Positions 1-13,000 of a stretch of DNA of 64,000 nucleotides are shown here, piece by piece. Below the pieces are notes generated by a model. It saw only the letters and a program-made list of their open reading frames with translations, was not told where the DNA came from and ran no database searches. This DNA comes from Linum tenue. Its lineage: Eukaryota; Streptophyta; Magnoliopsida; Malpighiales; Linaceae. The number at the start of each line of letters is the position of its first letter. The stretch's first letter is position 1. The DNA is taken from the NCBI GenBank assembly GCA_946122785.1, contig CAMGYJ010000011.1, positions 5,518,001 through 5,582,000 of the forward strand. Reading direction: 5' to 3'. The position numbers and the translations under genes are program-made.

Positions 1-703
1 TGGTGTGTTCTTCCTTTTATCAGCTTGGTTGTGGATGGATAATAATTATTGGCAAGTGAAAGAAGTAGTGAAGGAGCGGATCATATCCATCCCCAGTTTG
101 TGCGCTGGTTGCGTGATCTACAATAGAGATCTTGTTCATCACAAGCTTTTTTGCTTGACATGATTGCCCATCCAAAAATAAAGGGTTTCCCCCTCTCCCT
201 CTTAGTGGGTTGTTACTTGGCAATAATGTCTTTATGATTATTGTTTCATACCCACATATTTTCTTACAATATTACTGTGAAAGATGAAGGAAAGCGACTA
301 ACGTACGTGTTTGTAGATGTAATTTGAATGTATCAAGATTGTAATACGTACCAAAAGATGAAAAAAGATGCTATCGGATTTGCAGTCCTAGTGATACGAA
401 GGTATATAAAATTTTGTTGTAATGTCTTCTAAGTTTCTATAGCTTTCTCTAAGAACCTTATTTAATTTACTCACTCCTCCAGTAGTTAGTAGTTACTGTA
501 AACTTTTTTCTATTAATTGGTCATCCAAGATAGAGATGCATGATAATGTATGATCTGGAGATGAATGATTTGGTATCAACAACTTGACGTTGATGATCAA
601 TCCTAATGATTTGCTTACAGTAACTAACTACCTGCATTGCCCCCGTAAACGAGATTATAAGTGCAAAAAAGGAATGATTCATTAGCATTGACAACAGCGT
701 TCA
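1..703. other. Intergenic, no gene seen
   Basis: AT-rich DNA with only short open frames that show no protein-like composition. I see no RNA gene and no bounded repeat here. Confidence 0.6.
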
Positions 704-2231
704 TTGATAATTAGGAGTGTACAAAGATTTGGTTTTTATCGGACCATAGCGAACCAAACAACATGCTTGGATCGGGTCATATTGAAAAAAATATATATAT
801 ATTGTGGTCCTGTTCGTGGTCATGTGAATTCTATAAGTATTGAAAAATGGACAAAATTGTCATTTAAACCGGACCAAATACAATAATGGTCCGGTCCTTG
901 GTCCTACGATGTGTTTCACTATTGAACCACAATTCTCGTTAATTTGATCTGGTCAAAAAAATCTCTCAAAACTTAAATTTAATATTGATTTTTCAGCAAA
1001 TTCATTAATTAAGTTCAAGAAATAACCGATTTCGGTTGAAAATGATTTTCCATTAGATACATCGGTTGTTGGGGAACGAAGGTATACCTAGCTTTTCCTA
1101 TACGATACCACCCCCAAAGCCATAACTTATGGGCAACAATGGCGACTTGTCAATCTTTGAATTTCATTCTTGCGAACATACTTACTAGGCGGGAGACTTA
1201 ACAAGTTAGCTACATCACTGCACGAGCCCCACCAGAACGCTAAAAATGTGAGGGAAGAAGAGTTGTCAGGAACTCAGGATAGGATAGGCGAAAAAGAGCC
1301 GAACCCTTAGTTGCATTATCTCTGGATCTCACATTAGCCCCAAGCCCCACACTATCTCCTCCCCGCTGGAAGAGATTTTGGATCGAGAAAAAAAAAACAT
1401 TGCTTTATATTCAACACTCCTCGTGAAGGTAATGAAATCATTTGTGAGGCTAGTAAATAGAGTCCTGAATTGCATAGTAGCTATCAGCGGCGGATCCAGA
1501 ACACAGTAGCGCACTGGGCCGCATTTCATTAGAAATTAGATGCCGTAAAAAGGATAATGATTTTATATTTTTTTTTACAATGTCAATTGTTCACGATGGT
1601 GTTTTAATTTAGCGAATGCATAAATAATGGAGTCTACATCCATACCAATAGTATGCTTTGTTTCCAATTAAATACTTAAGCAACCGACGAGTAATTCATC
1701 GCTCATTTTGTTGCGCTAATCAGTTTTCACATGTTTCATTGTTGATAAGGTCATGTCGTAGTAGCTGTTGAAATGGACAACGTCAATACTAAAATCAATC
1801 GACTAATCAATTGTTTCAACGAAAATCTTTAGGGCTAGAATTTATAAGCTAAATTTAGAGTAGTTATTTGAATATGTTCATATGAATTATTTTTCTAGTT
1901 GCACACAATCTTATTATAAAATAGCACTGAATCGAATGTCTAAAATAAAAAAATTCATAAGGACTATACTAACTTTGGATCCAGAGGAGGGCTGGGCCGG
2001 GGCCTGGGTTGGCCACCCCCTGGATCCGCCAATGGTAGCTATAGTGTAATGAATCTCCAACGTCATGAAAGCGGAGAACAAACCATTTTCCGTTGGATTG
2101 TTTCACTACTTTTTCCGACATTAATTATTTGTATTTCGTGATCTAATTAGACAATGTCTTGTTTCGAACTTAGGAGTTGGTAAGAGTAAAATCCTGATCA
2201 GACTGAACCATTACACACTCCTATCGATAAT
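704..2231. mobile_element. hAT-like DNA element (non-autonomous), with a second one nested inside
   Basis: The element runs 712-2223. It starts TAGGAGTGT and ends with the complementary ACACTCCTA, a short imperfect terminal inverted repeat. It is flanked by TTGATAAT (704-711) and TCGATAAT (2224-2231), a 7/8 match to an 8-bp target-site duplication as made by hAT transposases. No transposase reading frame is left. Another hAT-like element occupies 1485-2034. The single mismatch in the duplication suggests an older insertion than the nested one. Confidence 0.6.
1477..2042. mobile_element. hAT MITE with GGCGGATCCAG ends, nested
   Basis: The element is 1485-2034 (550 bp). The left end reads CAGCGGCGGATCCAG and the right end, on the other strand, CATTGGCGGATCCAG. 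A perfect 8-bp duplication, GTAGCTAT, flanks it at 1477-1484 and 2035-2042. The 8-bp duplication and CAG-type terminus fit the hAT superfamily. It codes for nothing recognisable and must move with transposase supplied from elsewhere. Confidence 0.85.
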
Positions 2232-5200
2232 GATCACATTTCTGATCGAGTGGGTGGAAGTGCGATCCATAACATAGTAGTAGTGCTATAGCTAGTGGAT
2301 ATATATCTGTATGCAGATTGCGGTTCTTATTACACCATGAAATTATTGCTGGGAGCGTTTGTAATCATAAGACAGCAGCAGCAGCAGTTGCTTTATAGCA
2401 ATTAGCTGGTTGGAGAAAGAAAGGGAGATCCAGGAGGGAGTGGATGATGCTCTCTAGCTAGCTAGCTTGCTTTCTTTTTTTCTCTTTTGCATCCCTTCTG
2501 TTTCTTGCTTTCCATTCGTCCCCTTCAAATGTATGCATGCAAATTGATGGTGGAGGGACCCATGAAATAACGCTTTGATCATCACAAAGGAAGCCCTTGG
2601 ATTGAGGGAGGGAGGAGTAGTAGTAAAAATAGCAGAGTGAATCTGTATATAGATAGCTTTTTTGTTCTTTCTTTATCTTTCACATAATCAGCCACGGTAT
2701 AAAAAGAAGGGGAGAAGAAGAAGAAGAAGTTGAAAGGAAAGGGGGGCAAAGCGCAAAGTGAAGAAAGAAAGAAAGAAAGAAAGAAAAAGGAACATTTGAA
2801 AGATTGTGATGTGCATGTGACCCAACAGCCTTTGTGTTCCCCTCTTCCATCCCAATATATTAATGCTTTTCAAACCCTAATACATTTGAAGTTATTATCT
2901 GATAAATGTAGGTGGGAGAGGGGGAACAAATACAATTGCAGGTTTTAAGGTAAATTGCAACCACATCGAATAAGTTTGGTTAGCGGTTTCTAAAAGAGAT
3001 TTTAAGATTGGTCGTCTGAATAAACAAATAGCTGAATAACTAATTTTCGGTAAGCTCTGGATCTAACTATATGCCTAGCTCACCTAGCGCTAGAGTTCAG
3101 TCACTCATCCTTGTCTCGTCGTCCGTTAAGCAGAGCATGCTCCAGTTCCACCCTTCCACCCCCTCGACCCTTCATCTTCGTCAATCTGACAACTGTCGCG
3201 GGGAACTGCAACTAACCACTAACTGTGCTTTGTGGTTATCACTTAACCGATAATCATTTGTGATGCGGTCACAGTTGAATAATTTCTCCTTATTCGGTTG
3301 CGGTTAACTGAAACCACATTGTATTCCATCCCTAGATAATATATGAAGCGGACAATTTGAGCTTACAACATTAGCAGTAAAATTAAAATTAAATAATACA
3401 TCATGTCAATTCTCATGACTTAACAGTTCAGCTCGTAGAATCGGATGGCTTTTCTTAGACTTGACTTTATTGATATTAAAGAAAAGTGTAACAAGTCACA
3501 CATAATATTTCAAGATTTATGTACTAAGCAAAGGGGGAAAAATTAAACCACTTAGAATTCTCGAGGGTCCCATGGATCTTTGTCCAAAGAGAGACTTGAA
3601 TCATCAATACTAGCACCGGTTTGGAGAGGGGGGAAAAGCTGTCATTAGTGGAATTTGTGGGCCTCTAAAACATTATCACATCAAAGTAGATCATACATAA
3701 AATCAGCCTTTCCTTTTGTGTTCATCGATCACTAGCTAGCTAGAATATACTCATATCATTAATTTTCCTAGAGTGCTACTAGTTTTTGCGTAAAGTTGTT
3801 GTATGTGTATGAATGTAATTTGGCTTTTTACCAATGCCTTTTAGTCTTTTACAAGAGAAGAAAGGGTGAAGGGAAAGAAAAGGACGAGAGAAAAAGAAGG
3901 AAATGGAGGAAAGTGAAAGAGGGAAGAAGATAAGAGTAGGTGGGAAAGATAACTCTTTTCTTGTAATAAGTTTGTTTCTCTACTCATTTTATGTAAACCC
4001 TGAACACTAAGCAGGGTTACAAAAACACAATAATATCATTAACCAATTGTTCATAATGAAATCGTTGGATGAGTATCGAAGATTACGATATGATAAATTT
4101 TCAAGTAAAAACGTTCGAATTCTAAATAATCTTATCTGGCAATCCAATTTTAAAACAAGTTTTATAAATGAATAAACATTATTTATAAGATTGTAGGTTT
4201 CTATTTTATAGGTTTTCTAAATTATAATACATATACTTTTAGGGTGTAGGAAAAAATTACATAAACTTTTGTCGGGCTTTTGCATGCAAATAAAATGCAA
4301 GTCTTCTTTAAGAGTTTAAAGGTATTATTACTTTACTTCCATTAAATAAAGAACCTTGTCTGCCCTTGTTTCTTTATTTTGGTAAAATTAAAGGTTCTTG
4401 TGGACTTAGTTGTTTTTTCACTTCCATTATTTTATATCTTGTAGTTGTAGACCTTCTTCTTATGTTCCATGGAAGGGTAATCCAATAAATTAGAGGGCCA
4501 CTTTGTAATTAACAATGTGTATGGGTCCTTAAAAGTTAGATGTTCATATCTGCTTTTTATTTTCTCCTTCCTTCCTTTGCTTCATGCAAAAGGAAGACAA
4601 TAAAATGTTCAACTTCTAGAGAGTTTTATACCAAAAGGGATCGATTTATTATATATTTGGCCTCAAAGTATATGATTATACAACAGTTGACTCCTCTAAT
4701 TAAAGTGTATTTTCTGCTTTAGGTCTTTTGAACCTTTCCTTTGTGTACCAAAAGCTAATTACTTTGATGATGAAATACGAAGTTATGTGCACATTCAACT
4801 TCTTTCTGGACATCGGATCTTTAGCCCAGAATCCACATTGAAGTTAGCCTTACTCAACAAATAATATTGACTCATGATCCCACTAGATAGGGTGTACATT
4901 TGGATGGTTGGACTGCGAGTTGATATCGTGTCATCCGCAAATAATTCGAATTGTTTTGTGTCGAGATAGATATGACCCGTGCTCCACTTTCTCATAAAAA
5001 AAAGTTGTTTCTATTATATACTATCAAATCAAAGGATCATCTTATTTCATAAACATATACATATCGCACACAAACCATTGAACTGCATAAGTGAAATGAT
5101 ATATTTAAATACATACTATTGATTACTATGTAGTGTAACGTCAAATTATATACCGAGAAATTAAATGTCAAATTAAATTACATCACATGTAAAGACCAAC

Positions 5201-5859
5201 GGGTCTATTGCCTAGCTAAACTTTAATTAATCTTAATTAATTGAACATTGCTCAATCTCGTTGAACTTCTTTTGACCCATTCAATTGATCGAATCTTCCC
5301 TCTGCTGAAATAACAGTACTGGGGAAATGGGAAATCCATCATATCGATGGGGATGCTTCTCGTGCATGCATGATCTCTATACCCATAAACTAAATCTTTT
5401 AATTTCCCCCTTTTATTTTATTTTATTTTATTTTTATGTTAATTTGCGTACGTTTGGTATTATTAAGTGCCTAAAGTATATGTTAGATCATATAGTCTAT
5501 GGAAGGAGGACAAGGGAAGAGACAAAAGAGAGTGCCAAGAAGAGACACAAGAAAGAAAGAACCTATCTATTAATCTTGACTCTTCTTAATTTGTAGGGCT
5601 TTTTGTCTTTGTGTAATAATACAAAATAGTGAAATAGATCTCCTCGTAACTCTTGAAATCATGAGAATATTAATTAACAATATATGAATATTATTAAAGA
5701 TACAATTGTGTTACTGTTCCATAAGAGTGTTGCTAATATGAACAAGCTGTCATCATTTTAGTTCACCCGCAAGAATTCTGCTTCCATGTAAAATAGTCCT
5801 CTCCTGTCACTTATGCGTGTCCCTTTAAGTAGTGGCATTTTTTTTATTTATTTTATGGT
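2232..5859. other. Intergenic, no gene seen
   Basis: About 3.6 kb of AT-rich DNA without a credible coding region. It holds purine-rich tracts (2706-2790, including a GAAA microsatellite at about 2763-2786; and about 3850-3950). A weak, unresolved repeat-like stretch (about 2949-3345) has GCGGTTAAC-like motifs. I could not set its borders or find a duplication. Confidence 0.5.
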
Positions 5860-7130
5860 TTGCATGAGATTAATTTGAAAATTTGAGATTAATTTGAAGA
5901 TTTGGTATTAGAGGTTGTATTAAAAAAGTTAGCAGTAGGGTATTTTGTATCGAAGTTGTGATTCAACCATTTCATACATTAAAAATCACATACCAATAGA
6001 ATATTTGTATGGTCGAACCGCCAAAACCGTATGGTTTTACAAACAATTATTTGGTTTGCATGGGATTAATTTGAAGGTTTGGTATTAGAGGTTGTACCAA
6101 AAAAGTTAGTGGTAGAGTATTTTGTATCGAAGTCGTGGTTCAACTATGGTTTAACCATTTCATAGGTTAAAAACCACCTACCGTTAGAATATTTTTATGG
6201 CCGAACCACCAATACCGTATGGTTTCACAAATGCTTATTAATTCTTGACCCACTAACTCGACCGGGTCAATGGGCCAAACTGGATTCACAACCTCGGACA
6301 CTACTGACAGTTAGCATTAGGGTACTTTGTGCTAAAATCGTAGTTCAATAGTGGTTAGATCAGGCTTGACACTTTGCTCCAACCAAAGCCTCGATGCATG
6401 TTGAGAATTTTTTTTTTTAAACCATTCCTACGGTCGTACCGAAAGAGTTAGCATTAGAGCATTTTGTCCTAAAACTGTAGTACAATTGTCGTTAAATATT
6501 TCATACAACTAAAATCACCTACCGATTTAGATTCCATTAGGACTTTTTTGATTGCACCGCCAGTACGGTACAATCGTAGTTCAACCGCGGTTAAATACGG
6601 CTTGACATGTTGCTCCAACCGAGCCTCGAATGATGTTAAAAAACCAAAATTGTAAAACCACACCTAAGGTTGTACGGATAAAGTTAGTATTACAATATTT
6701 TGTACTAAAATTGTAGTTCAACCGTGTTAAAATCAGGCTTGACACATTGCTTCCAAGCCGAGCCTTGATTTATGTTCAAGAAAAAAAACTAACAAAAATT
6801 GTAAAACCATATCGAAGGTCGTACTGGGAAAGTTAGAATTATGATATTTTGTGCTAAAATCAAAGTTCAATCGTCGTTAAATCAGGGTTGACACGTTGCT
6901 CCAACCCGAGCTACAATGCATGTTCAGGAAAAACAAAACAAAAAATTTGTAAAACCATACCGAAGGTCTTACCGAAAAAGTTAGCATAAGGGTATTTTCT
7001 TCTAAAATTGAAGTTCAACCGTGATTAAATCATTGCATACAATTAAAATCTCCTACCAATTTAGATTCCGTTAGAAGTTTTTCTACTAGACCACTGCTAA
7101 ACACGGTTACAAATCAAATACGGGTTAACA
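5860..7130. repeat. Degenerate tandem repeat array
   Basis: A unit with recurring phrases (GTTAGCATTAGGGTATTTTGT, then a TAGTTCAACCGTGGTTAAAT-like stretch, then CTTGACACGTTGCTCCAACC) recurs at least six times, at about 5890, 6090, 6310, 6445, 6680, 6830 and 6975. Spacing is roughly 130-230 bp. The copies are diverged and interrupted by short insertions. The array ends close to a Helitron 3' terminus and may lie inside that Helitron. It has no coding capacity. Confidence 0.7.
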
Positions 7131-7155
7131 AACAATATATCTAATCATATGGGAA

Positions 7156-7188
7156 GCCGCAGCGAAACGCGGCACATAATTCACCTAG
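7156..7188 (+). mobile_element. Helitron 3' terminus (hairpin plus CTAG)
   Basis: A GCCGC/GCGGC stem (7156-7160 with 7168-7172) is followed by 12 nt and CTAG (7185-7188), and the next base is T. A GC-rich hairpin about a dozen bases before a CTRR end, with T as the following host base, is the known 3' signature of Helitrons. The matching 5' TC end was not located, so the element length is unknown. It probably includes the tandem array upstream. Confidence 0.6.
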
Positions 7189-7548
7189 TATAGTATAAGG
7201 AAGAAGAGGAAGAGGTAGAGGAAGAAGAAGAAGAAAAAAGTGGGAAATAAATAGCTTTGACACCCTGGGTCTTAACGTACACACTTTTGTTGATCTCATT
7301 TTCAAGCTCAACATGAAGTGTAGGAATGTTATGATCATTGATCACTTACGATCACAGAACTAATAGGATCAGTTTGTCGTATAGGACCAAATTGAACACA
7401 ATGTAATAGTTTCAAATCAAAGTTCAATCGTCGTTAGCATTCTTTCTTGTACGTTGTTGTCTGTCTTCTTCTTCTCTTCTATTCTTATTCTAGTCTTTAC
7501 TCTTTCATGCCTGATGAGTGGACCCATTAACCTTATATATACTGAATC
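7189..7548. other. Intergenic, no gene seen
   Basis: A short spacer with a GAAGAAGAGG-type purine tract near 7200-7240. No gene is seen. Confidence 0.5.
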
Positions 7549-8039
7549 GCTATTTGCCGCCCGTGCATTTACTATTTGCCGCCCATAATTTTATACAAAA
7601 AGTCTATTTTGCCCTTCAATATATATTTTAGAAACCTAAATAAAATTCCCATCACGGCGCCGGAACCGTTGGCCGGGTTTTGCTGCCGCAACTGTAGAGA
7701 AATAAACTTGCCGCCGGAATCTCACCTTCATCTTTTTAGTTCCGCAAATGCCGGCGACAATTGACACTCGCCTTCCTCTTTTTTCCCCGCAATTCCCGGC
7801 GACGATTCGCCTACCTTTTTTTCTTCCGTGATGATCCCTCCTCCATCTCCATCCGCTACCCGAACTCTCAATCACCTCGTTTTTGCGTGGCGGCTGCGGC
7901 GAGGGAATCGCCATGGGAGCAAGACATCGGAAGGGGATGGGTGGTCCAACCGTGACAATCGGACGGGATGGGTAGTCGTCGCCGGAGTAGGGACGGAGAT
8001 GGGTGGTCCGACGCCTGCAAACAATCGGACGGACGGAGA

Positions 8040-8166
8040 CCCTCGGTCCGACGAGGGAGTTCGGACGGGGTCCGATCCCCGGCGTCGGACGGGGCCCGAC
8101 CCTCGACTTCGGACGTGGTCCGATCCCCGGCGTCGGACGGGGTCCGATCCCCGGCGTCGGACGGCC
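8040..8166. repeat. GC-rich minisatellite, about 30-bp unit, 4 copies
   Basis: Four imperfect copies of a unit containing TCGGACGGGGTCCGATCCCC in tandem. The unit is partly palindromic (GGGGTCCGATCCCC). Several reading frames on both strands stay open only because of the repeat, so these are not taken as genes. Confidence 0.75.
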
Positions 8167-9764
8167 TCCGGTGACTTCTTTTTATGAAATATCAATGAAT
8201 TTATAATAAAATATTTTATTTTGAGTAAGTATTTTTCGGAAGGAATCTTTCCTAATTAACAACCTCTAATTTTTTCCGGTAGTAATATCCTTATTTTTCT
8301 AATTAACTACCGAAATAAACTTCCTCCTCAATAACACAATAAACCCACGTCTAAGTTCTGACAATAGGTTCCCTAATTACACTCAATTTAACATCCCACT
8401 CACATTTAACCAACGGATCCCAAAAAGAAGGTTTTTTTGCAGTAATTAATCTTGCCTAGTTTTTAGCGGTAATTAGGCTTATAAATTTTACCATAAAAAA
8501 TCTTCCCTATTTAATATAATTAATAATTATTGTTTATGTCAAATATATATGATCACGGGTGAACGCAAAACAATCTTCCTCTTTGATTGTGAATTGACAA
8601 CAGAAACAATCTTTCCTTAATAATCACGTCTAAGTCCATAATAAGTAATATTTTTATTATTAATTATTTTCTTCTTTGATTCTACCAACAGATAAGGAGG
8701 AACATAATTTAATAATTAATTACCTATTTTAATAGTAGTAGGTGAGTCTAATTTAATCACTTAATAGTAGTAGGTGGTTTAACGAGATTAAGGTTTGATT
8801 AGAGTTGCACCATCCCGACCCAAGATGACAAATAACAAAATGAAAAATCAACTCGACTCAATCGGACCAACGATAAGAAAAAAGGAAAACATCTCTTCTC
8901 CCTCTTACACCTTCTACCATCCCCAAACCCTAGACCCTCATTTCCACCAAATAGTTACCTTCAATCTCGATTAATCCAATCCTACTACAACATTGTCTTA
9001 GAGGCAAAATCGTCTCTACCTCCTCTAACAACAACCATTCGCGTCGTCGAAATACGTGTGATAGGCTCAAGAAACTCCTTGTTACGACCTCTAGAGCCCC
9101 ACCAAAACCACGATAGAAGTTTTGATACTATAGAACTTAGTTTACGAAATAACCTTATTTAATTACTAATATACTTAACTTAACTTACTAATTTTACCAC
9201 CATTTATACAATTAAAAAGTAATTATTGATTAATTTGTAACATTTATGATAGTTTATAATAATTTAGGCGCGAGTTCGTCGCCGGAGAATAATTGAGCCA
9301 ATTACTACCAACCTAATTTAACATAATTATAGTTAATCACTACTTCACATAATTTATTGATTTTAACACTACCAACATTTTTCCTAATTAAATGATAATA
9401 TAGATATTGATATAAAATTATAAAAAATATCCCTCCTAATCCACCCCATTTACGGCAGATCCTTTTTCCACTATCATTTACTATAATAATAAGTCATAAT
9501 ATTAACAAATTCCTCCCCAATAATCAACGTCTAATGATTATTTCCACATTTAACAACTAAAACTAATTAAGTATAGCTTTGAATGCTTACTAAAATGGGG
9601 CCTAATTTCCGTAATATTAAGGGGTGATTAATCCTTACGGATGAAGAGTGGATTGGGATTCAATGTCGTCGTGCATTGATTCTTATTGGTTCCAACTTCA
9701 ACCATCTTTTCCTTCGTCGGAGGCCGGAAGAAGCGGGACGAGTCGCCAACAGGAAGCACAGTGG

Positions 9765-9862
9765 TCCGCGCGCAGTCGTCGGACGGGGTCCGCGCGCCGT
9801 CGTCGGACGGGGTCCGCAACGCCGGCGTCGAGCGGGGTCCGCGCGCCGTCGTCGGCCCGGTG
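9765..9862. repeat. GC-rich minisatellite, about 30-bp unit, right arm
   Basis: About four copies of a unit built on GGTCCGCGCGCCGTCGTCGG. The composition and TCGGACGGGGTCCG core resemble the left-arm minisatellite at 8040-8166. The shared core suggests the two arms descend from one sequence. Confidence 0.65.
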
Positions 9863-10080
9863 CCTGGCATTAACGACGGGAAATGACAATGCTGGGAGTG
9901 GGAAGTTGATGAAGGGAGGACGTTCTGGGATTTGTGGTGGTCGGCGGGGATGCCCGACGGAGGGAGGAAGCTATTAGTTAGGTTTTGATTCTAATGGTGA
10001 TAATTGTGAAGGGAGGGCAAAAATGTCATTTACTTAAACTTTGTGGGCGGCAATTAGTAATTCTACGGGCGGTAAATAGC

Positions 10081-13000
10081 AACCCTCACGGTTCAAGGAT
10101 AATCCAGTCTCTCTCACAGAAAGCCACCATTCCATGTGCTTTTGTAATTAATTAACTTATATGTAGACATGTATATATAGTTCTTAGGTCCCCATATGCA
10201 TCATTTGGTTTGGTCCCACTAGTTATATCATTGAGTGTAGTTATAGTGGGTCACAAATATATAAAATGGATAAATCTAGAGATAATATACTAATTCCTTG
10301 TTGTTGCTGGCTTGCTGCTGCATGAAGAGCTAGGAAAAAAGGCAATTTGTTATTTGGAAGCTATATTTGATATGGCTACATATTTCTTCCATTCCATAAT
10401 AAGTAGAGTTAAGTGGCAAATCTAGGTTTGTAGTGGGGGACATATGCTTGTGGGAAGCATCTAGAGTTGGTTTGTTTGTTTCAAAAGAGAGAAATAGAAT
10501 ATTGTGAACATATAGCTCTAGCTTCCATGGAGGGTTTTTTTTTTCTTCCTTGGAAAATATTATACATGTGAAAAAGTTTGTATTTTGTTAGTCTAACAAA
10601 ATGTAAGATGGTTATATGATCAATACTCTGGTATGAGTTATTGAAATGAAATAATTTTTTATATTATATTAAGATCTAAAAGGAAGGATTGGTTTTGTAG
10701 TGATTCAATTATTTTAAGGAGAGCTAAACTAGGTATTTCAAGGTACCTTGTCGAAAATATACCAATTTTCCCTGGCATATCTGGTCAACAAGGTCAAGAT
10801 TGGATGGTTTTAAGATTTGTATCACCTGCCACATTTACTTAAAAAAAGGGAAGGAGGGAGGGAGAGAAGAAAACATTTAGATACCATTCCATCCTATTAT
10901 AAGCCAAAATTATGGATTTAATTATAGTACATCAGATATTATTGTAAGATTGGATCGTGCATCCTTGCTAAGTGAAATTAAATCTAATTATTATGCTAAT
11001 GAGAGGTAATCAATGTACGCAAGCATAATTGAATCGGGTATGACACACTGTTTTTCAATAATTCACAAAATCGATCCAACAATTTGGAGACACGTGAGCA
11101 CCAATCCAACAACGTTAGTATGCACTTATATATCGCCCCGTGTATCAACTAGGATGAGCGTGCTATTGGATGCAAAGAGGTAATAGAACCAATTTTTTTG
11201 TTTTTCTATTTTTTCAGGGAGATTAATTGGAAGAACTTTATATAGATGAATTCCCAGAAATATGCAGGGTAACACGAAGTACTTAAGTGGATGGGAATGG
11301 CTTTGCAATTTGCAGTACAAACATGAAATACTCGTCAAAAGAGAACAAAATTGGCATCACGAGAATGGCAAAAGGCCCTTTTTTCCCACACCACACAGCT
11401 GCAGTGTACAACACATAGATATATAAGAATACAAAGGACAATTTCCATGTCAGCCGCTGCAAAGCCTCAGCAGGCTCCAGTACAGTGAGCCTGGGGTTGT
11501 TGTATCTATGGCGATAATGAACGTGAGAACCAGAGAGAGAAATGAAAGGAAATATGAGACCACCTTCTTTTAGGTGCAAAAAAAATAAAATAAAAAAAAT
11601 AAACCAACCCATCAGAACAGAAGGGGCACAGACAGAGTTGCTACCTGCTACCTTCTCTTATTTATTTTCATATGAATTCTCAATTGATGTTTTGGCATTG
11701 AAATATTAATTATTGGGGAGTCGAATCTGACAGAGAGCTGCAATTCTTGCCAGTTTCTATAGTCACCTTCTTTAATTTTCCTCTTGTTCTTGTACATATA
11801 AATATATGCAGCAGCATGTTTGGACTATTCTATTAAGAACCCTCAGAGGAGAGGAGTGTATCTTTTCTCATATCACATGGCCACTTACTTGTGCATATAT
11901 ATATTAGTTCTAGCTAGTACTGCCTCAGATCGATCCTTTTGTTGAGTACAATATTAATTAGGCCACCTTAATTCTTTTATAAGTACTGCATGTGATCGAT
12001 GAGACACAGTTTGTTTATTGGTTTGGGGTCAGGTACTTTTGTATATATAGAGGTGATGAGAACATATACCTATATACACATCTTATAAGAAACCTATAGT
12101 TGGTGCACGCGATTGAATCAAGCCACTTGGAACTGTTCAGATCTCAAGTCGGGCAATAAACAGTGGATAGGTTCGATCAGGAGCTTGTTGAAAGGAAAAA
12201 AGAATAGCAATCGACTATCTACCAATTCATGGACTCTTATATATAACAAGCGACAAGTCTCTGCGAGCACGTACCAAGTCTCACACTAGGGTAACTAGCA
12301 AGTAACAACGAAGAGCATATAACATAGAGTAGGAAACACATAAAAAAAAAAGTCTATCCGAACAAAATAAATCATCCACAAGTGGAGGAAAATGATCGAA
12401 ATAATGTACTGGTCAACAGATATCAAGGTCAGGCCACAAATACTGGGAAACAACAATACTGAAAAACCAGCATGTCGTAATAACAAAATTAAAACACTTG
12501 ACGCCCTAGCCAACATAACAAAATAGTTTTACTGATTACATATTATTTAATAAAACAAACAAGAAGATGAAACATATATATGAAGTTATTGCCCTCACAT
12601 ATAGTAAAACATGCAAAAAATTTACCAAATACCAAAGATTTGCACTTTTTCTAGCTTTGTGTATATCCCAACAATGAGAATCATGGGGCATGATTAGAAC
12701 AATCAGTTGGTGTATCTCATTGACATTATTGCTCATCATTTTAATTTCTCTTTATTTCCTTTCTCGCCCTTTCTCCTATAGTTTAAACTTTTGGGACCTC
12801 AACTTTTTACACACTCTTTTTTTACTGATCATTAACAGAAAAAGTCACCCATTGCACAGCTTAAGGTTTTCTTTTATTTATTAATCATTTTTTTACATTT
12901 GTAAATGTGAAAAAGATAAGCTATCTAGCTTTAGGGCACCACATATCAAGGCACTTTTAACATTAATTGTTTAGGAGCCCCAAAAAAGACAGGGCATAAA

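Larger units (their letters stand above)
7549..10080. mobile_element. TIR DNA transposon, unassigned superfamily, with GC-rich minisatellites
   Basis: The left end (7549-7590) begins GCTATTTGCCGCCCGT and repeats a TTTGCCGCCCA motif. The right end (about 10040-10080), on the other strand, begins GCTATTTACCGCCCGT with the same second motif, so the ends form an imperfect inverted repeat of about 40 bp. Similarity seems to continue in patches for another 30-40 bp. Both arms carry GC-rich exon-like stretches with about 30-bp tandem repeats (8040-8165 and 9765-9860). The centre is AT-rich. I could not identify a target-site duplication or a transposase, so Mutator-like is only a guess. Confidence 0.6.

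Noticed and set aside
2949..3345. Possible TIR element with GCGGTTAAC motifs
   Set aside because: Ends are only loosely complementary (TAAGGTAAATTGCAACC against TAGGGATGGAATACAAT) and no duplication was found.
7636..8206. Several overlapping open frames on both strands rich in Arg, Ser, Asp and Gly
   Set aside because: They follow the 30-bp GC-rich minisatellite, which keeps many frames open at once; no domain or codon bias supports a gene.
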